Translations under genes and position numbers: made by a program
Assembly (NCBI RefSeq): GCF_001696535.1
Contig: NZ_MBQE01000001.1
Span: 310,001-374,000 of the forward strand
Reading direction: 5' to 3'
DNA length: 64,000 bases
Source of the DNA: Stappia indica
GTDB taxonomy: Bacteria; Pseudomonadota; Alphaproteobacteria; Rhizobiales; Stappiaceae
Notes under the pieces: generated by a model
The model's input: the letters and a program-made list of their open reading frames with translations, nothing else
Told to the model about the DNA's origin: nothing
Database searches by the model: none
In this document: positions 9,051 to 19,697 of the stretch, piece by piece
How the letters are laid out: every line of letters starts with the position of its first letter
How positions within the stretch are numbered: the first letter of the stretch is position 1

Positions 9051-9917
9051 TCAATCAAAGACAAGCGCCAATCCGAAGTGGTCCCCGGTCGGGAGAACCA
9101 GTCCTTCGGGGGCCTCGACAGCCTCCAGCGAGGCCTCGCGCAGCATCTGCGCGACATGGGCGCGGTCGCGGGTCCGCAGGCCGAGCGCGGCGACCACCGA
9201 ACCGCCCGGAGCGATCTGCGGCGCCTCGATGCCGTAGAGCGAGGCAAAGGCCGCCGGGGGCATCAGGTGCAGCCGGCCGCGCGGCGTCTCGATGGTGATC
9301 CCGAGGCTGGTCGCCCGCATTTCCCGCTGCCCGGTCAGGGCCGCGTAGAAGATGTGCTGCTCGGCCGGTTCGTCGCAGACGATCACCACCGATTCGAGCG
9401 CGGTCGTGCCGTTGGGGTGGACCTGGTACTCGGCCGACCAGAAGTTCTCCGGATAGCGGTTGAGGCAGGTGAAGAAGCCGTGCGCGGGATCGCTGTCGTT
9501 GCGCACGAAGGTCAGGTCGAAGCCGACCTTGCGAATGCCGCCGTCGGGCAGCTTCGCCTCGCGGCCGAAGGAGAACGACTCATAGACGTGAAGGCCGGCC
9601 TGCTCGAAATCGGCCCGGTCCGCGGCCGGATCCCGGCTTTCCATCACCAGCATCGAGACGCCCTCGCGCGATTTCACGTAATCGCGGTTGAAGGCGCCGA
9701 AGGAGAAGCTGTTGCCCGACGCTTCCGGGATCAGCGTCTCGTCGCCGATCCCGAGGATCTCGATGAAGAACCCGTCGAGCTGGACCAGATGGTTTTCCGT
9801 CCCCCAGGGATGACGGGCGCGCGGCGTGACGCGAAAACCCGCCTGCTCCATGAAACGGGCGGCGGCAGCGAGATCGCGCACCGCCCAGACCAAGTGATCG
9901 AAACCGCGTGCGGTCAT
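9051..9917 (-). CDS. VOC superfamily (glyoxalase-like) protein
   Basis: 288-aa protein with two vicinal-oxygen-chelate modules. The first starts with the typical FDHLVWAVRDLAAAARFMEQAGF strand-helix (only its opening is diagnostic). The second module begins around ALESVVIVCDEP. Such proteins are metal-dependent dioxygenases, glyoxalases or resistance proteins; the sequence best resembles the glyoxalase-like group of unknown substrate common in Rhizobiales. It follows pyrG by 63 bp with a hairpin between them and precedes the efflux operon. No pathway can be assigned from context. Confidence 0.82.
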   Translation of the reverse strand: MTARGFDHLVWAVRDLAAAARFMEQAGFRVTPRARHPWGTENHLVQLDGFFIEILGIGDETLIPEASGNSFSFGAFNRDYVKSREGVSMLVMESRDPAADRADFEQAGLHVYESFSFGREAKLPDGGIRKVGFDLTFVRNDSDPAHGFFTCLNRYPENFWSAEYQVHPNGTTALESVVIVCDEPAEQHIFYAALTGQREMRATSLGITIETPRGRLHLMPPAAFASLYGIEAPQIAPGGSVVAALGLRTRDRAHVAQMLREASLEAVEAPEGLVLPTGDHFGLALVFD

Positions 9918-9942
9918 AGTTCTCTCCCCTGCCCCAATGCGT

Positions 9943-9969
9943 CCGGCCCGTCCCGTGCGGGACGGCCGG
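9943..9969 (-). terminator. GC-rich hairpin after pyrG
   Basis: A long near-perfect inverted repeat (CCGGCC/GTCCCG arms with a 2-nt centre and a one-base bulge) lies between the pyrG stop and the VOC gene. It has no T-run, so it is more likely a processing or attenuation hairpin than a full intrinsic terminator. Confidence 0.4.
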
Positions 9970-9980
9970 TCCGGTCCCGA

Positions 9981-11729
<1,749 letters not shown>

Positions 11730-12098
11730 TTACTGCGCCGCCGGAACCTGCGGTCCGGCGGGCGTCTCGGGCGGACGCAGCTGGTCGAGAATGCCGTTGC
11801 CGGAGCCCGACGTTCCCTCGCCTGCCGGCGCGGTCTGCGTGCCCGGCACGGTATCAAGGATCGAGGCCGGGCGATCGCTGTTCTTGGCCAGAAGCGCAAG
11901 ACCCAGCGAGGTCGCGAAGAAGACCGCAGCCAGGATGCCGGTGGCGCGGGTCAGCACATTGCCGCTGCCGCGGCTGGACATCATCCCGCCTCCGCCGCCG
12001 CCGATGCCGAGGGCACCGCCCTCGGAGCGCTGCAGGAGTACCACCAGGACGAGCGCCAGCACGACCATCAGATGAATAACGATGACAACGGTTTCCAT
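11730..12098 (-). CDS. secG: Preprotein translocase subunit SecG
   Basis: 122-aa inner-membrane subunit of the SecYEG channel. Two membrane helices lie at about residues 3-22 and 51-72, separated by the cytoplasmic loop LLQRSEGGALG and a glycine run. The C-terminal tail is rich in proline and alanine, as in other alphaproteobacteria. The ATG at 12098 is preferred to the in-frame TTG two codons earlier. tpiA-secG is a widely conserved pair. Confidence 0.95.
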   Translation of the reverse strand: METVVIVIHLMVVLALVLVVLLQRSEGGALGIGGGGGGMMSSRGSGNVLTRATGILAAVFFATSLGLALLAKNSDRPASILDTVPGTQTAPAGEGTSGSGNGILDQLRPPETPAGPQVPAAQ

Positions 12099-12231
12099 CG
12101 ACAACCAGTCTTTCGTGTTCGGATTGCAGCGGGTTCTACACCAATGCCGTCACGGTTTCCACCCTTGATCGGCCCTGCTCCCGCTCATGGCTGCCAGCTG
12201 CTGGCCGCATGACGGAAACTGAGCCGGCACA

Positions 12232-12990
12232 TCAACCGGCGGCCTTTGCGATCGCAAGGAAATCCGAGGCCTTCAGGCTGGCGCCGCCGACCAGCGCGCC
12301 GTCGACATTGTCCACCGACAGCAGCTCGCCGGCATTGCCCGGCTTCACCGAGCCGCCATAGAGCAGCCGGATCGATGCGGCCGAAGGCCCGAACCGTCCC
12401 TGCAGTTCCTTGCGCATATAGGAATGCATCTCGGCAACGTCATCCACCGTCGGCGTCAGGCCCGTGCCGATGGCCCAGACCGGCTCGTAGGCGACGACCA
12501 GCCGCGCGCCGTCCGCCCCGTCCGGCACCGAGCCGGCAAGCTGTGCGCCGACGACCTCGAGGGCCTTGCCGGCCTTGCGCTCGGCTTCCGTCTCTCCGAC
12601 GCAGACGATGGCGATGAGGCCCGCGCGCCAGGCCGCTTCCGCCTTGGCCCGGACCAGCGCGTCGCTCTCGCCGTGGTCGGCCCGGCGCTCGGAATGCCCG
12701 ACGATGACCCAGCGCGCCCCGGAATCGGCCAGCATCTCGGCCGAAATGTCGCCGGTATGGGCGCCGCTCGCGGCGGTGTGGCAGTCCTGTCCGCCGATGC
12801 TGAGGCCGCTGTCGCCGGCGGCAGCCGCCGCCGCCGCGACGAGCGTCGCAGGCGGGCAGATCGCCAGATCGACCGAAGCGGCCAGACCACCGGCCGCCGC
12901 CTCCGCCATCGAGCGCAGCTCGCCGAGTGCGGTCGCCAGCCCGTTCATCTTCCAGTTTCCGGCGATCAGCGGCGTGTTCTTCTCGGTCAT
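12232..12990 (-). CDS. tpiA: Triosephosphate isomerase
   Basis: 252-aa TIM-barrel enzyme interconverting dihydroxyacetone phosphate and glyceraldehyde 3-phosphate. Catalytic residues are visible: K14 in GNWKMNG, H99 in VIVGHSERR and E169 in [11 protein letters not shown]. The phosphate-binding segment LLYGGSV is near the C-terminus. The ATG at 12990 has GAGG 8 nt upstream and matches the family start; a longer in-frame start at 13011 is less likely. It is divergent from the ppiD-like gene across 248 bp that must hold both promoters. Confidence 0.97.
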   Translation of the reverse strand: MTEKNTPLIAGNWKMNGLATALGELRSMAEAAAGGLAASVDLAICPPATLVAAAAAAAGDSGLSIGGQDCHTAASGAHTGDISAEMLADSGARWVIVGHSERRADHGESDALVRAKAEAAWRAGLIAIVCVGETEAERKAGKALEVVGAQLAGSVPDGADGARLVVAYEPVWAIGTGLTPTVDDVAEMHSYMRKELQGRFGPSAASIRLLYGGSVKPGNAGELLSVDNVDGALVGGASLKASDFLAIAKAAG

Positions 12991-13238
12991 GTCGGCATCC
13001 TCGGCTGGCATTCGGTCGGCGGTTGGCGTCTGCGCGAAAGGCAGGTTCAGCGCCGGTGCTACCAGAATTTGCGCCCCGTTCAAGACGATACGGCGCAAGC
13101 TGCCGCCCAACCCTTTGCCAGTGCCTTGCTCCGCCGGGCCCGCGTCTCTATGATCCGGCCGCTCTCGCTCGGATCTTACCCAAGGTCCGGGCCGTATCCT
13201 GTTGCCCCGGTAACGCCCCAGAAACGACGGAACCTGCA

Positions 13239-15128
13239 ATGCTCGACACTCTGCGCAGCGGCGCAAAGTCATGGATTTCCAAACTCCTGATCGGTCTTCT
13301 CGTGATCAGCTTCGCGATCTGGGGCATTTCGGGCGATCTTCTCAATGTCGGGGGCGACCAGGTCGCGACGGTGGGCGACCGCAAGATCTCGATCGTCGAG
13401 TTCGACAATGCCTATCGGCGCGAGCTCGACACGATCGGCCGCAACATCGGCCGGCCGCTGTCCACCGTCGAGGGCGCGTCGCTCGGCATTCCCGCGCAGG
13501 TGCTCGGTCGCCTGATCGCGGAAGCTGCGCTGAACGAGACCGCCGACCAGTACAATCTCGGCGTTTCCGACCAGGAACTGGTCCGTCTGATTCAGGAGGC
13601 TCCGGCCTTCCAGGCGCCGGGCGGCGGCTTCGACCGCGCCCTGCTCGCCCGCGTGCTGATGGCCAACGGCCTGACCGAAGATGCCTTCGTCGCCGAGCGG
13701 CGCCTGCTCGAGGAGCGCCGGCAGATCGCCGACGCGATCAGCGGCGGCCTTGCGACCCCGGCGGCGATGCTGGAAGCCTTCAACCAGCACGCCAATGAGG
13801 AGCGCAGCGTCGACTACGTGGAATTCGGCGCCGATCAGGCCGGCGAGATTCCCGCCCCGACGGACAGCGAGCTCACCACCTATTTCGAGGCCAACCAGGA
13901 CACGTTCCGTGCGCCCGAGTACCGCAAGGTCGCGCTGCTGTCGCTGACGCCCGAGCGCCTGGCGCGCCCGGACGAGGTCAGCGAAGACGACGTGCGCCAG
14001 GAATACCAGGCCTCGGGCGACCGTTTCGGCGAGCCGGAGCGCCGCCGCATCCTGCAGATCCCGCTGGGCGATGCTGCCGCGGTCGAGGCGGCCCGCACAG
14101 CCCTTTCCGAAGGCAAGACCTTCGACGACATCCTCGCCGAGCGCGGCCTGACGGAAGCGCAGGTCGAGCTGGGCAACATGGCCCGCACCGATCTGCTCGA
14201 CCCGGCCATCGCCGAGGCGGCGTTCTCGCTCGCCGAGGGCCAGACCTCCGACATCGTCGAGGGTCGCCTGACGTCCGTGCTGCTCAAGATCGCCGACATC
14301 ACTCCGGCGCACCAGTCGCCGCTGGAAGAGGTCGCGCCGGAGCTGCGCAAGGAAATCGCCCTGCGCCAGGCGCAGCGCGAGGTGCTGGACTTGCATGACG
14401 AGATCGAGGACGCGCGCGCCGGCGGTGCGACGCTGCAGGAGGTCGCCGAGCGATTCTCCCTGACCCTCGACACGCCGGCCGCCTTCGACAGCGCCGGCAA
14501 GGACGAAGCAGGCAACGCCGTCGCGCTGCCGGAGGTGAACGACCTGATCTCCGACGTGTTCGAGAGCGATGTCGGCATCGAGGCCGACATGCTGCAGCTC
14601 GGCCGCGACGGGTTCCTCTGGTTCGAGGTGCGCGAAGTCGTGCCGGCCCGCGACCGCACGCTGGACGAAGTGCGCCAGCAGGTGGTCGACGCCTGGACCG
14701 CCGAGCAGCGCAAGGCCCGTCTCGACGATCTGGCCGCGTCCATCGTCGAAGAGGTCCGCGGCGGCAAGTCGCTGCAGGATGTCGCCACCGAGCGCAGCCT
14801 GACGGTCGCCTCGGCCAGCGGCATCAAGCGCAACGGCGCCAACGGCCCCCTGCCCGCCTCCGCCATTCCGGCCGTGTTCTCCGGCCCCGTCGGCACGCTC
14901 GGCACCGCCGCCCGCGAAGGCGACCGCCGTCTCGTCTTCCGCGTGACCGGCGCCACTGCCCCGGCCTTCTTCCGCGAGGCCGGCGAGATCGCCGCGCTCG
15001 ACCAGCGGCTGGCCGACGCGCTGCAGAACTCGGTCATCGGCCAGTATGTCGGCGAACGCGAGGCGCGGCTCGGCGTCAGCGTCAACCAGGCCAACATCAA
15101 CCGGGTGCTCGGCCAGGGCGGCAGCTGA
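13239..15128 (+). CDS. PpiD-like periplasmic peptidyl-prolyl isomerase/chaperone (SurA N-terminal domain)
   Basis: 629-aa membrane-anchored folding factor. A single helix at about residues 15-31 ([16 protein letters not shown]) anchors it in the inner membrane with the body in the periplasm. A SurA-type N-terminal chaperone region follows (about 35-170), then a degenerate parvulin (PpiC-type) region at about 260-370, and a second weak repeat near the C-terminus. The parvulin region is poorly conserved, so it may act as a chaperone at the Sec translocon exit and not as an isomerase. It is followed by trpD after 34 nt, the usual Rhizobiales order. Confidence 0.88.
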   Translation: MLDTLRSGAKSWISKLLIGLLVISFAIWGISGDLLNVGGDQVATVGDRKISIVEFDNAYRRELDTIGRNIGRPLSTVEGASLGIPAQVLGRLIAEAALNETADQYNLGVSDQELVRLIQEAPAFQAPGGGFDRALLARVLMANGLTEDAFVAERRLLEERRQIADAISGGLATPAAMLEAFNQHANEERSVDYVEFGADQAGEIPAPTDSELTTYFEANQDTFRAPEYRKVALLSLTPERLARPDEVSEDDVRQEYQASGDRFGEPERRRILQIPLGDAAAVEAARTALSEGKTFDDILAERGLTEAQVELGNMARTDLLDPAIAEAAFSLAEGQTSDIVEGRLTSVLLKIADITPAHQSPLEEVAPELRKEIALRQAQREVLDLHDEIEDARAGGATLQEVAERFSLTLDTPAAFDSAGKDEAGNAVALPEVNDLISDVFESDVGIEADMLQLGRDGFLWFEVREVVPARDRTLDEVRQQVVDAWTAEQRKARLDDLAASIVEEVRGGKSLQDVATERSLTVASASGIKRNGANGPLPASAIPAVFSGPVGTLGTAAREGDRRLVFRVTGATAPAFFREAGEIAALDQRLADALQNSVIGQYVGEREARLGVSVNQANINRVLGQGGS

Positions 15129-15162
15129 TGCCGCCCCGGGTCCCTTTCCGGAGGACGTCGAT

Positions 15163-16191
15163 TTGAGCAACCTCAAGACCCTGATCGCCAAGGCGGCCGA
15201 CGGACACGCCCTGTCGCGCGCCGAGGCGCAGTCCGCCTTCGACATCATCATGTCGGGCGCAGCGACCCCGGCGCAGATCGGCGGCTTCCTGATGGCGCTG
15301 CGGGTGCGCGGCGAGACCGTCGACGAGATCGCCGGCGCCGTCGCGACCATGCGCTCCAAGATGGTTCCGGTCTCCGCCCCCGCCGATGCGGTCGACGTGG
15401 TGGGCACCGGCGGCGATGCCTCGGGCAGCTACAACATCTCCACCTGCTCGGCCTTCGTGGTCGCCGGCTGCGGTGTCCATGTCGCCAAGCACGGCAACCG
15501 CTCGCTGTCGTCGAAGTCGGGCGCAGCCGACGTGCTGGCCGCGCTCGGCGTCGACATCGACATCAGCCCGGCCCATATTTCCCGCTGCATCCGCGAGGCG
15601 GGCCTCGGCTTCATGTTCGCGCCGAACCATCATTCGGCGATGAAGCATGTCGGCCCGGCCCGCACCGAGCTCGGCACCCGCACGATCTTTAACCTGCTGG
15701 GCCCGCTGTCCAACCCGGCCGGCGTCAAGCGCCAGATGGTCGGCGTCTTCGCCCCGCAATGGGTGGAGCCGATCGCCCACGTGCTGGCCGCCCTCGGCTC
15801 CGAATCGGCCTGGGTGGTACACGGCTCCGACGGTCTCGACGAGATCACCACGACCGGCCCGACCCGCGTCGCCGCGCTGGAAAACGGCGAGATCCGCCTG
15901 TTCGAGATCTCGCCGCAGGATGTCGGCCTCGCGATCCACGCCCCCGCCGACCTGAAGGGCGGCGAGGCGCCGGAAAACGCCGTCGCGCTCAAGGCCGTGC
16001 TGGAGGGCGAGAAGTCCGCCTATCGCGATACCGTCCTGATGAATGCCGGCGCGACGCTGGTGGTCGCCGGCCGCGCACCGACCCTTGCCGAGGGCGTCGC
16101 GATGGCCGCGAGCGCCATCGACAGCGGCAATGCGCTGGCGCGTCTGTCGCGCCTCGTCGAGGTGTCGAACGAGGTGCGCGGCGATGGCTGA
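15163..16191 (+). CDS. trpD: Anthranilate phosphoribosyltransferase
   Basis: 342-aa enzyme of tryptophan synthesis that joins anthranilate to PRPP. The PRPP-binding loop [11 protein letters not shown] starts at residue 81, and the [12 protein letters not shown] segment is at 109-120. The start is a TTG at 15163, fixed by a perfect GGAGG (15150-15154) with 8-nt spacing; the next ATG would remove conserved helices. The rare start codon behind a perfect Shine-Dalgarno suggests tuned translation. The stop overlaps the trpC start (ATGGCTGA). Confidence 0.97.
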   Translation: MSNLKTLIAKAADGHALSRAEAQSAFDIIMSGAATPAQIGGFLMALRVRGETVDEIAGAVATMRSKMVPVSAPADAVDVVGTGGDASGSYNISTCSAFVVAGCGVHVAKHGNRSLSSKSGAADVLAALGVDIDISPAHISRCIREAGLGFMFAPNHHSAMKHVGPARTELGTRTIFNLLGPLSNPAGVKRQMVGVFAPQWVEPIAHVLAALGSESAWVVHGSDGLDEITTTGPTRVAALENGEIRLFEISPQDVGLAIHAPADLKGGEAPENAVALKAVLEGEKSAYRDTVLMNAGATLVVAGRAPTLAEGVAMAASAIDSGNALARLSRLVEVSNEVRGDG

Positions 16192-16993
16192 CATTCTGGA
16201 AAAGATCGGCGCCTACAAGCGCCAGGAGATCGCCGCTGCCAAGGCCGCCGTGCCGCAGGCCGAGATCGAGCGACGCGCCGCCGGGGCCGACGCGCCGCGC
16301 GGCTTCCTGAATGCGCTGCGCGCCCGCAAGGAGGCCGGCGAGTTCGGCCTGATCGCCGAGGTGAAGAAGGCGAGCCCCTCCAAGGGCCTGATCCGCGCCG
16401 ACTTCGACCCGCCGGCGCTGGCCCGCGCCTATGAGGCGGGTGGAGCGGCCTGCCTCTCCGTACTGACCGACACGCCGTCCTTTCAGGGCGCGCCGGAGTT
16501 CCTGGTCGCGGCCCGCGCCGCCACCTCGCTGCCGGCCCTGCGCAAGGATTTCCTGTACGACACCTATCAGGTGTTCGAGGCCCGCGCGTGGAACGCCGAC
16601 TGCATCCTGATCATCATGGCCGCCGTCGACGACGCGCTGGCCGCCGATCTGGAGGCGACCGCCTTCGGCCTCGGCATGGACGTGCTGGTCGAGGTGCACG
16701 ATGCGGACGAACTGGAGCGGGCGCTGCGGCTCTCCTCGCCGATGATCGGCATCAACAACCGCAACCTGAAGACCTTTGAGACGCGGCTGGAAACCAGCGA
16801 GGACCTGGCCGGGATGATCCCGGGCGACCGCCTGGTCGTCGGCGAATCGGGCCTCTTCACCCCGCAGGACCTTGCCCGGATGGGGCGCTGCGGCATCTCC
16901 ACCTTCCTGATCGGCGAGAGCCTGATGCGCCAGGACGATGTGGCCGGTGCGACGCGCGCGCTGCTGGCGCGTCCCGGACTTGCGGCGGAGTAG
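16184..16993 (+). CDS. trpC: Indole-3-glycerol phosphate synthase
   Basis: 269-aa TIM-barrel enzyme that closes the indole ring in tryptophan synthesis. Motifs seen are [10 protein letters not shown] (59-68, catalytic lysines), [13 protein letters not shown], and INNRNLKTF with VVGESGL at the phosphate site. It is monofunctional (no TrpF fusion). Its ATG lies inside the trpD 3' end with an 8-nt overlap, implying translational coupling. moaC starts 3 nt after its stop. Confidence 0.97.
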   Translation: MADILEKIGAYKRQEIAAAKAAVPQAEIERRAAGADAPRGFLNALRARKEAGEFGLIAEVKKASPSKGLIRADFDPPALARAYEAGGAACLSVLTDTPSFQGAPEFLVAARAATSLPALRKDFLYDTYQVFEARAWNADCILIIMAAVDDALAADLEATAFGLGMDVLVEVHDADELERALRLSSPMIGINNRNLKTFETRLETSEDLAGMIPGDRLVVGESGLFTPQDLARMGRCGISTFLIGESLMRQDDVAGATRALLARPGLAAE

Positions 16994-16996
16994 GAT

Positions 16997-17518
16997 ATGG
17001 CCGGTTCATCGTCTGGAGACGCTTCCCCGCGCTTGACCCATCTGGACGAGAGCGGCGCGGCCAACATGGTCGACGTCTCGACCAAGGAGGTCACTTCCCG
17101 CGAGGCGCAGGCCGAAGGCCATGTACGCATGAAGCCGGAAACGCTGGCGCTGATCCTGTCCGGTTCGGCCAAGAAGGGCGACGTCATCGCCACCGCCCGT
17201 ATCGCCGGCATCATGGCCGCCAAGCGCACCCACGAGCTGGTGCCGCTCTGCCATCCGCTGCTGCTGTCCAAGGTCGCCGTCGACATCGTGCCGGACGAGG
17301 CGCTTCCGGGCCTGCGCGTCACCGCGATGGCCCGCGTTTCCGGCCAGACCGGCGTCGAGATGGAGGCGCTGACCGCCTGTTCGGTCACCTGCCTGACGAT
17401 CTACGACATGGCCAAGGCCGTCGACCGCGGCATGACCATCGAGGGCATCCGCGTCGTCGCCAAGTCCGGCGGCAAGTCCGGCGACTGGACCGCGGCCAGC
17501 GAAACGCCCCCCGCCTGA
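16997..17518 (+). CDS. moaC: Cyclic pyranopterin monophosphate synthase MoaC
   Basis: 173-aa molybdenum-cofactor enzyme that converts the MoaA product into cyclic pyranopterin monophosphate. The signature regions [16 protein letters not shown] and [15 protein letters not shown] are intact. It is tightly packed after trpC and 32 nt before moeA. Placing a cofactor gene in a tryptophan operon has no direct pathway logic but is a recurrent alphaproteobacterial order. Confidence 0.96.
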   Translation: MAGSSSGDASPRLTHLDESGAANMVDVSTKEVTSREAQAEGHVRMKPETLALILSGSAKKGDVIATARIAGIMAAKRTHELVPLCHPLLLSKVAVDIVPDEALPGLRVTAMARVSGQTGVEMEALTACSVTCLTIYDMAKAVDRGMTIEGIRVVAKSGGKSGDWTAASETPPA

Positions 17519-17550
17519 CACGAGGCCAACGGACATGAGGCACGGCTGAC

Positions 17551-18765
17551 ATGGCGCTGATCTCGGTCGACGAAGCCCTGTCGCGACTTCTCGGCGGCGT
17601 CGAGCCTGTCGGGTCCGAAACCGTACCGCTCGCCCGCGCCAACGGCCGCATCCTCGCTGCCGACCTTGCCGCGACGCGCACCCAGCCGCCCTTCGCCGCC
17701 TCCGCCATGGACGGCTACGCCGTGCGCGCGGCCGATATCGCCAAGGTTCCGGCAACGCTGACACTGATCGGCGAGGCCCCGGCGGGCCGCGCCTTCACCG
17801 GTGCCATCGGGGTGGGCGAGACCGTGCGCATCTTCACCGGAGCTCCGCTTCCCGAAGGCAGCGACACGATCCTGATCCAGGAAAACGCGACACGCGACGG
17901 CGAGCGCGTCACCGCGCTGGAAAGCGCGCCGTCGGGCAAGTTCGTGCGGCCCGCCGGGCTCGATTTCAAGGCCGGCGAGGTGCTGCTCACCGCGGGAACG
18001 CGGCTCGACTATCGCCGCCTTGCGCTGGCGGCGGCCATGAACCACCCCGTGCTGGAGCTGCGCCGCCGGCCGAAGGTGGCGATCCTTGCCACCGGCGACG
18101 AACTGGTCGAGCCGGGCGAGCAGCCGGGGCCGGATCAGATCATCGCCTCCAACCATGCCGGCATTGCCGCCCTGGTCGAAGACTGCGGCGGCGAGCCGCT
18201 GCAGCTCGGCATCGCCGCCGACCGGCGCGAGCACATTGCCGAGAAGATCGCCGAGGCGCGCGCTGCCGGGGCCGACATTCTCGTGACGCTCGGCGGCGCC
18301 TCCGTCGGCGACCACGACCTCGTCCAGGACGTGCTTGCCGCCTCCGGCATGGAGCTCGGCTTCTGGCGCATCGCCATGCGGCCGGGCAAGCCGCTGATGG
18401 CCGGACGGATCGAAGGCATGCGCGTGCTCGGCCTGCCCGGCAATCCGGTCTCCAGCCTCGTCTGCGGCGTTCTCTTCCTGCGCCCTCTGATCGACGCCCT
18501 GCTCGGCCGCCCGCCGCGCCGGCGCGATGCCGAGCTGCTGCCGCTGACCGCCGATATCGGCGGCAACGACCAGCGCGAGGACTATCTGCGGGCGCGGATC
18601 CAGCGCGACGACGACGGCACCGAGCGTGTCGCCCCGTTCGAGCGGCAGGACTCCTCCATGCTGGCAACGCTCACCCGCGCCGATGCGCTGGTGGTGCGTC
18701 CGCCGCACGCCGCCCCCCTGCCCGCCGGCACGCCGGTCCCGGTCCTGCGCCTGCCCCAGGGCTGA
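17551..18765 (+). CDS. moeA: Molybdopterin molybdenumtransferase MoeA
   Basis: 404-aa enzyme that inserts molybdate into adenylated molybdopterin in the cytosol. The N-terminal portion has the family segment SAMDGYAVRAAD at about residues 50-61. The central MoCF-binding domain has ILATGDELVEPG and TLGGASVGDHD, and GLPGNPVSS is the substrate loop. A C-terminal beta domain closes the protein. It acts after MoaC in the same pathway. Confidence 0.96.
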   Translation: MALISVDEALSRLLGGVEPVGSETVPLARANGRILAADLAATRTQPPFAASAMDGYAVRAADIAKVPATLTLIGEAPAGRAFTGAIGVGETVRIFTGAPLPEGSDTILIQENATRDGERVTALESAPSGKFVRPAGLDFKAGEVLLTAGTRLDYRRLALAAAMNHPVLELRRRPKVAILATGDELVEPGEQPGPDQIIASNHAGIAALVEDCGGEPLQLGIAADRREHIAEKIAEARAAGADILVTLGGASVGDHDLVQDVLAASGMELGFWRIAMRPGKPLMAGRIEGMRVLGLPGNPVSSLVCGVLFLRPLIDALLGRPPRRRDAELLPLTADIGGNDQREDYLRARIQRDDDGTERVAPFERQDSSMLATLTRADALVVRPPHAAPLPAGTPVPVLRLPQG

Positions 18766-18811
18766 ACCCGCTCCGCGCCTTGCCCCTCCTGCTTTCGTTC
18801 CCGCATGGGCA

Positions 18812-18840
18812 TTGTGGAACAAGGCAAGAACGGTTAGACT
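18812..18840 (+). promoter_or_regulatory. lexA promoter
   Basis: TTGTGG (18812-18817) and TAGACT (18835-18840) with a 17-nt spacer. The first LexA box lies almost entirely inside the spacer, so bound LexA would exclude RNA polymerase. Confidence 0.6.
18817..18831 (+). promoter_or_regulatory. LexA (SOS) box 1 upstream of lexA
   Basis: GAAC-N7-GAAC, the exact reverse-strand form of the alphaproteobacterial SOS box GTTC-N7-GTTC. It sits in the promoter spacer of lexA and predicts autoregulation. Confidence 0.85.
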
Positions 18841-18842
18841 AT

Positions 18843-18857
18843 GTTCATGATTTGTAC
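18843..18857 (+). promoter_or_regulatory. LexA (SOS) box 2 upstream of lexA (one mismatch)
   Basis: GTTC-N7-GTAC, one base off consensus, 26 bp downstream of box 1 and just past the -10 element. It probably binds LexA more weakly. Confidence 0.55.
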
Positions 18858-18941
18858 ATAGCCTGAGTCGCAGGCAGCGATCGGCAGCAGCCGGCCGATT
18901 TCGGCCGGGCCTTGCGAGCCAGACCGGGGGGACCCAAGCGC

Positions 18942-19658
18942 ATGTTGACGCGCAAGCAGCACGAATTGCTCCTGTTCATCCACGAAAGGCTGAAGGAAAC
19001 CGGTGTTCCTCCCTCCTTCGACGAGATGAAGGATGCGCTCGACCTGCGGTCCAAATCGGGCATCCACCGGCTGATCACCGCGCTGGAGGAGCGCGGTTTC
19101 ATCCGCCGCCTGCCGAACCGCGCCCGCGCGCTGGAGATCGTCAAGCTGCCGGAATCGGTCGCCCCGGGCCTTGCCGCGCAGCGCGGCCAGGGCTTCTCCC
19201 CCTCCGTCATCGAAGGCTCGCTCGGCAAGACGCCGCCGGTGGAACGGGTCCCCGCCCTGCCGCCCGCGGCAAACGACAGTATCGAGATCCCGGTCATGGG
19301 CCGCATCGCCGCCGGCGTGCCGATCGAGGCGATCCAGTCCCACAGCCACACCATCGCGATGCCGGCCGACCTGCTCGGCAATGGCGATCACTATGCGCTG
19401 GAAGTGCGCGGCGATTCCATGATCGAGGCCGGCATTCTCGACGGCGACACCGTGGTGATCCGACGGTCGGACAGCGCCGACAGCGGCGACATCGTCGTCG
19501 CCCTGATCGACGACGAGGAAGCGACGTTGAAGCGCCTGCGCAAGAAGGGCGCGTCCGTTGCTCTGGAGGCCGCCAACCCGGCCTACGAGACCCGCATCTT
19601 CGGGCCGGGACGCGTGCGCATCCAGGGCAAGCTCGTCTCGCTGTTCCGCCGCTACTGA
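18942..19658 (+). CDS. lexA: SOS repressor LexA
   Basis: 238-aa transcriptional repressor and self-cleaving serine protease that controls the DNA-damage response. The winged-helix DNA-binding domain is at 1-65, with the recognition segment [18 protein letters not shown]. The linker is long, as in alphaproteobacteria. The C-terminal peptidase domain contains the cleavage site A124-G125 (RIAAGV), nucleophile S159 (GDSM) and general base K197. The ATG at 18942 matches the family start. Two SOS boxes upstream indicate autoregulation. comEC is convergent, 39 bp downstream. Confidence 0.98.
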   Translation: MLTRKQHELLLFIHERLKETGVPPSFDEMKDALDLRSKSGIHRLITALEERGFIRRLPNRARALEIVKLPESVAPGLAAQRGQGFSPSVIEGSLGKTPPVERVPALPPAANDSIEIPVMGRIAAGVPIEAIQSHSHTIAMPADLLGNGDHYALEVRGDSMIEAGILDGDTVVIRRSDSADSGDIVVALIDDEEATLKRLRKKGASVALEAANPAYETRIFGPGRVRIQGKLVSLFRRY

Positions 19659-19697
19659 CGGCGGCGGCAGACGCCCGACAGTGTTGTCGTGCGTGAG

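Noticed and set aside
13269-15407. A 712-codon minus-strand frame over the ppiD-like gene
   Set aside because: No domain or start signal; the sense strand encodes a membrane-anchored SurA/PpiC-type protein.
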